This document shows positions 60,801 to 64,000 of a DNA stretch of 64,000 bases, one piece after another (the first letter of the stretch is position 1; every line of letters starts with the position of its first letter). Source of the DNA: Gymnorhina tibicen (taxonomy: Eukaryota; Chordata; Aves; Passeriformes; Artamidae); assembly GCA_013399875.1 (NCBI GenBank), contig VXAZ01002496.1, positions 763,119 through 827,118 of the forward strand, given 5' to 3'. Under the pieces are notes generated by a model. That model saw nothing but the letters and a program-made list of their open reading frames with translations. It ran no database searches and had not been told where the DNA came from. Position numbers and translations under genes: made by a program.

Positions 60801-63223
60801 AACTGTATGTACATACTAAAAACAAACAAAAAAAATCCTCAGAAGAAATACAACAGCACATTCAAGTAAACATTATTTCCAGCAGAGACAGAGGCAGATT
60901 TTGCAGATTCTGCAAGATCTGAGTCAGCATATTTCTTTTTAGCCTTCAACCCTATGAGCCACTTATTCTGTGAGAGTTTTCCATTCAAATACATTTGTTA
61001 TTACAAGGATGCAAGCACAGATACTCTTTCTGTAGCACAACAGCCAAGAAATGAACGGTTTAATTTAATCAGCTGCATCAAATATTTCTGCATGTAATGC
61101 TGCCTTGTGGCTTGAACACGAAGGATCCTTGAAGGCAGCAAGATGGCTGAAAGAAGAACCCTACGAAACATCAGACTAAAACATCACAGGAAGATTATTC
61201 CAGCTCAGAAGAATGGCAAATACCTTTGGTCCTAGTGCACAGTCTCCTTGTCTACTCTTTGGCCACTAAACAGGCAGGCACGCAATGCAGTAGGAAAGGT
61301 TACTCCTAAGCAGCTGGAAAGTTCAGCCACCAGTCAACAGGTAGCTGCATGAGACCTGGGCTGCTACAGTTTATTCCTAACCCGGGCTGAACCAACAACA
61401 TTCGCTGAGTCACCCTGAAGAAGTTTAACTACCCCTGCCACCCTGTCAATCTTAGCTACCAAACAAAACCAGGACTGCATTTAAAGTTCCAATTTCTGTG
61501 TTTTCATATAGTAACATGTAAAATTCCACATTTATACTCCAAAGCACATGTGAGAAAGGAATCAAGATAGAAGTCAGTGTGTTAGACCTTTGGAAGCCAA
61601 TCTTGCACAAAAATGAAGAAAAAATGTGCCACGGGTTAAATGGGTGTGAAAGTGCCCAATGCCACAGCTGATGTCTTGCCCTCTTTGAGCTTTGAACTAC
61701 TGTGACCTCCCATTGTGCACACATTAAATACTGCTTCAGACTACAGGAGAAGAAAAATAGAAGCAACTTTCAAGCTACAAGCCATTGGAGATAGAAACCA
61801 GGCATGCTTTGTTTTCTGTTAATCCTAAAATCAAAGCAGGAGGAGCAATCAAAGGTTAGGTTTAAATAGAAAATGCCCTGCAATTCTTTTCATACACAAA
61901 TATAGAAACAGATACCTGAAAATAAAGGTGTGTAAATGACACAACATTCTCCAGACAAACTCAGGGAAACAACAGCTCTGCAAAACTGTCAGTCATGCCT
62001 GCTTCAGGACAGAAACAGACAGCTCTTAAAACAGCTTCTCTTTCTGTTCCCATCCCAGCACCAGAGCACTTACCAGGTAGAATGTGTCTGAAATAGCTGC
62101 TCTCCAGGTGAGGGTATGGTGGTGGAGGTAGCGTGTAGTTTCTCTCTGGTATACCACACATCACTCCTCGATCCCCAATACCCATTGGGAGCATCAGAGA
62201 CAGAGCAGAGGGCAGGGAACTCAAGGAGGGGCCCAGGTTTGGAATTGCAACAGGCAAGCCTGCAAGAGAAAATGCCCATTTAAATTCAATGGAACTACTC
62301 GAGTTTATGAACACACGAGCTAACAAAGAGATTACTAATTCCCCAGGAGCTCTTGCCCTACGGAAATACAGCATGGTACTGTCCAAGTAAGGTGCCAGGC
62401 ATCAAAGAAGGGATCAGTTATCACAGCACTGAAAGGCATGCCTGAATATGGCTAGATCTTTTTTGGGTACGTTTTGTAGGGCTTGCTTCTACTTGACAAT
62501 TGTAATGGACTTTTGTCTGTGCAGCCCCCTGGAAAGAAGAGCTATGAAAACAGTTCTGCTTTACAGGTGAAAAATTATTATTTTCACCTGAGAGAAATGA
62601 GACATAGATGGAGAGAGATTTTCAGCTAATTTCAAAGGATTCTGATACTACCCACCCACAGTGCAAATCAACCCATTAAAACAAAACAAGGCTCAAAACT
62701 AAGGCATAAGCCTGACAAACCCTCATACCTTTTGCTTTGCCCACATAAGCAACAATTTACGGTTTCCCCTTCCCCACTCTACATCATTTCACCACCTAGG
62801 ATATGACTTGCTATCAGAGCAGGCACTGCTGCCCAGTTATGGCCATTGCTGTGACAGCAGCACACAGAGCAGCAGCTGCAATAGCCTGTGTGGGACCCTC
62901 CCCCATTACCTGGTGCTGGTATGGCGTTGTGAGTGGGTGATGCTGCCAAGCCCAGGTGACTTCCCGAGACCGGCAGGGCATTGCTCACAGAGGAGGAGGT
63001 CAGCTGGTCCATCCCTACAGGACTCAAGTTCATTTCATTCATTCTGGAGACAGGGAACAGAGAGGGGAGCAGGAAAAAGAAACAGATGCAAAAGCATTCC
63101 TGATTACTGACTGTACTGCGGTGAGGAAGGGTTGAGCAAACAAACTCAAAATCTGATACTGGCATATAAAAACCCTGCCTTAAAAAGCTACGCATGAAAC
63201 ATATCAGCCACTCACACTGTCAT
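48519..63223 (-). CDS. PRDM4: PR domain zinc finger protein 4, complete coding sequence (eleven exons)
   Basis: Coding exons in transcript order are 63223-63216, 63043-62910, 62259-62074, 60056-59262, 56162-56013, 54798-54680, 53935-53850, 52180-52053, 51511-51197, 50070-49902 and 48828-48519. They join in frame into 799 residues; human PRDM4 has 801. Residues 1-374 are a Ser/Thr/Val-rich regulatory region. A knuckle [17 protein letters not shown] starts at 375. The PR/SET domain runs about 410-527, with [18 protein letters not shown] and [11 protein letters not shown]. Zinc fingers fill 546 to about 760, and an acidic [11 protein letters not shown] segment follows. PRDM4 (SC-1, PFM1) is a nuclear regulator known to bind the neurotrophin receptor p75NTR and to recruit PRMT5. 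The start at 63223 is chosen because ATGACAGT splices to AATGAATGAA in frame; the ATG at 63042 is an alternative. Confidence 0.96.
49902..50070 (-). CDS. PRDM4: PRDM4 coding exon 10, two zinc fingers
   Basis: The exon is 169 nt, with acceptor GTGCTCCTAG and donor GTAAGT. It encodes [20 protein letters not shown] with a HTGEKN linker, then [20 protein letters not shown], ending two bases into Q. Confidence 0.97.
51197..51511 (-). CDS. PRDM4: PRDM4 coding exon 9, first zinc fingers
   Basis: The exon is 315 nt, with acceptor GTGCCCAAAG and donor GTGAGG. It encodes an atypical finger ([20 protein letters not shown]), a linker rich in His and Gly, then two C2H2 fingers ([40 protein letters not shown]). 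Confidence 0.97.
52053..52180 (-). CDS. PRDM4: PRDM4 coding exon 8, end of the PR/SET domain
   Basis: The exon is 128 nt, with acceptor GTTGCTGTAG and donor GTAAGG. It encodes [20 protein letters not shown], then [20 protein letters not shown] and QL. Because 128 is not a multiple of three, skipping it would shift the frame. A huge pyrimidine-rich tract on this strand ends 53 bases upstream. Confidence 0.96.
52234..52764. repeat. Polypurine/polypyrimidine tract of about 530 bp
   Basis: The plus strand is almost pure A and G: first GGGAAGGGAAAACGAA and GGGGAAAAGGGAA units (about 52255-52392), then A-rich GGAAAAAGAAA (about 52393-52590), then a 45-bp minisatellite. The rare interruptions are T in ATGG and C in ACGAA or GGCAA. 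On the PRDM4 transcript it is a CU-rich run in intron 7. Confidence 0.97.
52588..52764. repeat. 45-bp minisatellite, about four copies
   Basis: The landmark GGCAAATGG occurs at 52602, 52647, 52692 and 52737, exactly 45 bases apart, with near-identical sequence between. Because 45 is a multiple of three, the plus strand gives a spurious repeating open frame ([15 protein letters not shown] units) that is not a gene. Confidence 0.97.
53850..53935 (-). CDS. PRDM4: PRDM4 coding exon 7, PR/SET domain
   Basis: The exon is 86 nt. Its acceptor is TTTTTCCTGGTAG and its donor is GTGAGA. It encodes [20 protein letters not shown] then WMMFVRKA, a highly conserved core of the PRDM4 PR domain. Confidence 0.96.
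54680..54798 (-). CDS. PRDM4: PRDM4 coding exon 6, PR/SET domain
   Basis: The exon is 119 nt, with acceptor AATGATAG and a weaker donor GTCAGT. It encodes [20 protein letters not shown] then [19 protein letters not shown]. An arginine stands where I remember glycine in human (VWTGETIP). Confidence 0.95.
55289..55307. repeat. (TA)n microsatellite
   Basis: TA alternation in the PRDM4 intron between coding exons 5 and 6. Confidence 0.85.
56013..56162 (-). CDS. PRDM4: PRDM4 coding exon 5, zinc knuckle and PR-domain approach
   Basis: The exon is 150 nt, with acceptor TCTCTGCAG and donor GTAAGG. It encodes [20 protein letters not shown], then [20 protein letters not shown] and RQSIMGAEA. Cysteines C-x2-C-x8-C and the following histidine form the knuckle. 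Confidence 0.96.
56163..59261 (-). other. PRDM4: PRDM4 intron 4, no feature recognised
   Basis: About 3.1 kb of intron between the large regulatory exon and the zinc-knuckle exon. It holds an AT-rich near-palindrome at 57661-57686 but no recognisable mobile element or RNA gene. Confidence 0.6.
59262..60056 (-). CDS. PRDM4: PRDM4 coding exon 4, large regulatory exon
   Basis: The exon is 795 nt, with acceptor CTATCAG and donor GTGAGT. It encodes residues 111-374: [20 protein letters not shown], then a long Ser/Thr/Val/His-rich low-structure region, ending [15 protein letters not shown] just before the zinc knuckle. In mammals this part carries transactivation and partner-binding functions. Confidence 0.97.
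60057..62073 (-). other. PRDM4: PRDM4 intron 3, no feature recognised
   Basis: About 2.0 kb of intron. No mobile element, RNA gene or extra exon is supported on either strand. Confidence 0.6.
62074..62259 (-). CDS. PRDM4: PRDM4 coding exon 3
   Basis: The exon is 186 nt, with acceptor TTCTCTTGCAG and donor GTAAGT. It encodes [20 protein letters not shown] through [18 protein letters not shown] and the proline stretch [13 protein letters not shown]. Confidence 0.96.
62910..63043 (-). CDS. PRDM4: PRDM4 coding exon 2
   Basis: The exon is 134 nt, with acceptor CCTGTCTCCAG and donor GTAATG on the minus strand. It encodes [20 protein letters not shown], then [19 protein letters not shown] and AIPAP, nearly the same as mammalian PRDM4. 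Confidence 0.95.
63216..63223 (-). CDS. PRDM4: PRDM4 first coding exon, coding part
   Basis: ATGACAGT followed by a strong GTGAGT donor (63215-63210) is in the position of the human exon that encodes MHHR, and supplies MT plus two bases of V. The exon should extend upstream as 5' UTR. The predicted N-terminus MTVMNEMNLS differs from the remembered human [11 protein letters not shown]. Confidence is moderate because the exon is short and unconfirmed. Confidence 0.55.
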
Positions 63224-64000
63224 CGCATCATGATCAATACATATTGATCATATTAGATAGCAATAAGCAGGATTAAAAAACAGTTTAGAAAGACAAATGA
63301 GACCATAGCTTTTTCCTTGTCATCCAGAAAACAAAGCTAACTCCCAGTAGTAAAAGCCATTGTGATTAAACTCTTGTGAACGCAGATCCATTTACAAGCT
63401 GAAAGTTACAAATACTCAGACAACAGCACCTGATTTATATTTCATGACTTCTGGACACCACATCCACATACAAAACCCAAACTCTGGGAGAAGGATCACT
63501 TCAAACTGGTAATGGACACAAAACCTCTAATTCACCATCAGTTCGAACCAGGCCGATAGTGACAAGAGTTACCACTGCAGAGCAGCCACAGCACAGTTTC
63601 AATAGACTGCTTCAGTCTTGTTCTACATGCTCCCATCACACTAAAAACTGGCACCAAGGATGACACGTTATTTCAGAGCGATCAACCACACCATCAAGTG
63701 GGCACACACCACACGAGGAGCTGCAGGAACCGCCCAACACCCTAAACCCTCAGCCTTGGTAAAAACCATGTCAGCTTGAGGCATATAAGTCCTTTGGGGT
63801 CTCAAGCTGCCCATGTAGCCCAAACCAGTCCACGGCGATGGGGACACCAAGGAGACATGGTCTACTCACACTTGTCACAACTTTGCAAGCACTGCCTGAC
63901 CTACGCTGTGCCTACCCCGGCCCTCCTACCCACACACCAGGTCTAACCAGCAGCTCTGAGGGCCAGACAGACCTGCTGCCCCCACAGCAGTCACACACAC
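63224..64000 (-). other. PRDM4: Sequence upstream of the PRDM4 start
   Basis: This should hold the rest of the first coding exon's 5' UTR and then an upstream intron. There is no CpG island, so the PRDM4 promoter is probably beyond the window. Upstream ATGs lie at 63251 and 63231 on the minus strand. Confidence 0.45.

Overview
This is a vertebrate nuclear genome segment, most likely from a bird. It has multi-exon genes with GT-AG introns and several CR1-type LINE fragments of the avian kind: minus-strand pieces near 6733, 10848 and 42713, and a plus-strand 3' tail near 29655. Simple repeats are scattered through it, and there are two assembly gaps (16389-16483 and 29756-30058). The gene order ABTB3(BTBD11) - PWP1 - PRDM4, in orientations + + -, matches human 12q23.3. 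I found no bacterial, plasmid or phage feature, no CRISPR array and no intact viral gene. The species cannot be fixed from the sequence alone.

Region 1 (1-about 13.8 kb, plus strand) is the 3' end of ABTB3. Six exons between 2043 and 11693 encode the last 227 residues: the BTB/POZ domain and the BACK-like C-terminus. The ankyrin-repeat exons lie upstream of the window. A 3' UTR of about 2.1 kb is plausible, with a candidate poly(A) signal at 13776. Three CR1 pieces, two of them in inverted orientation, sit in the last intron.

Region 2 (about 13.8-29.65 kb) is intergenic. I see no supportable gene here, only simple repeats and an assembly gap that ends in poly-T.

Region 3 (29.7-46.0 kb, plus strand) is PWP1. 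Fourteen exons (30107-45568) encode 472 residues of an acidic and lysine-rich WD40 protein. The first exon with the start codon, and the promoter, fall in the 303-base gap, which is bounded on the right by a CpG-rich stretch. A CR1 3' tail ends about 35 bases before the gap.

Region 4 (45.57-48.52 kb) is the tail-to-tail interval between PWP1 and PRDM4.

Region 5 (48.5-63.2 kb and beyond, minus strand) is PRDM4. Eleven coding exons give a complete 799-residue protein with an N-terminal regulatory region, a C-C-C-H zinc knuckle, a PR/SET domain, an array of C2H2 zinc fingers and an acidic tail. Intron 7 carries a strand-asymmetric purine tract of about 530 bases that includes a 45-bp minisatellite. 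On the PRDM4 transcript this tract reads as a giant pyrimidine tract starting 53 bases upstream of a 3' splice site.

The three genes do not form a pathway. ABTB3 is a BTB scaffold known mainly from neurons, PWP1 is a nuclear WD40 protein tied to ribosomal RNA synthesis, and PRDM4 is a zinc-finger transcription factor. I found no convincing undescribed biological system. The most notable points are the pyrimidine tract at the PRDM4 splice site, the non-standard PRDM4 start with an overlapping upstream ORF, the missing PWP1 first exon and the inverted CR1 cluster.
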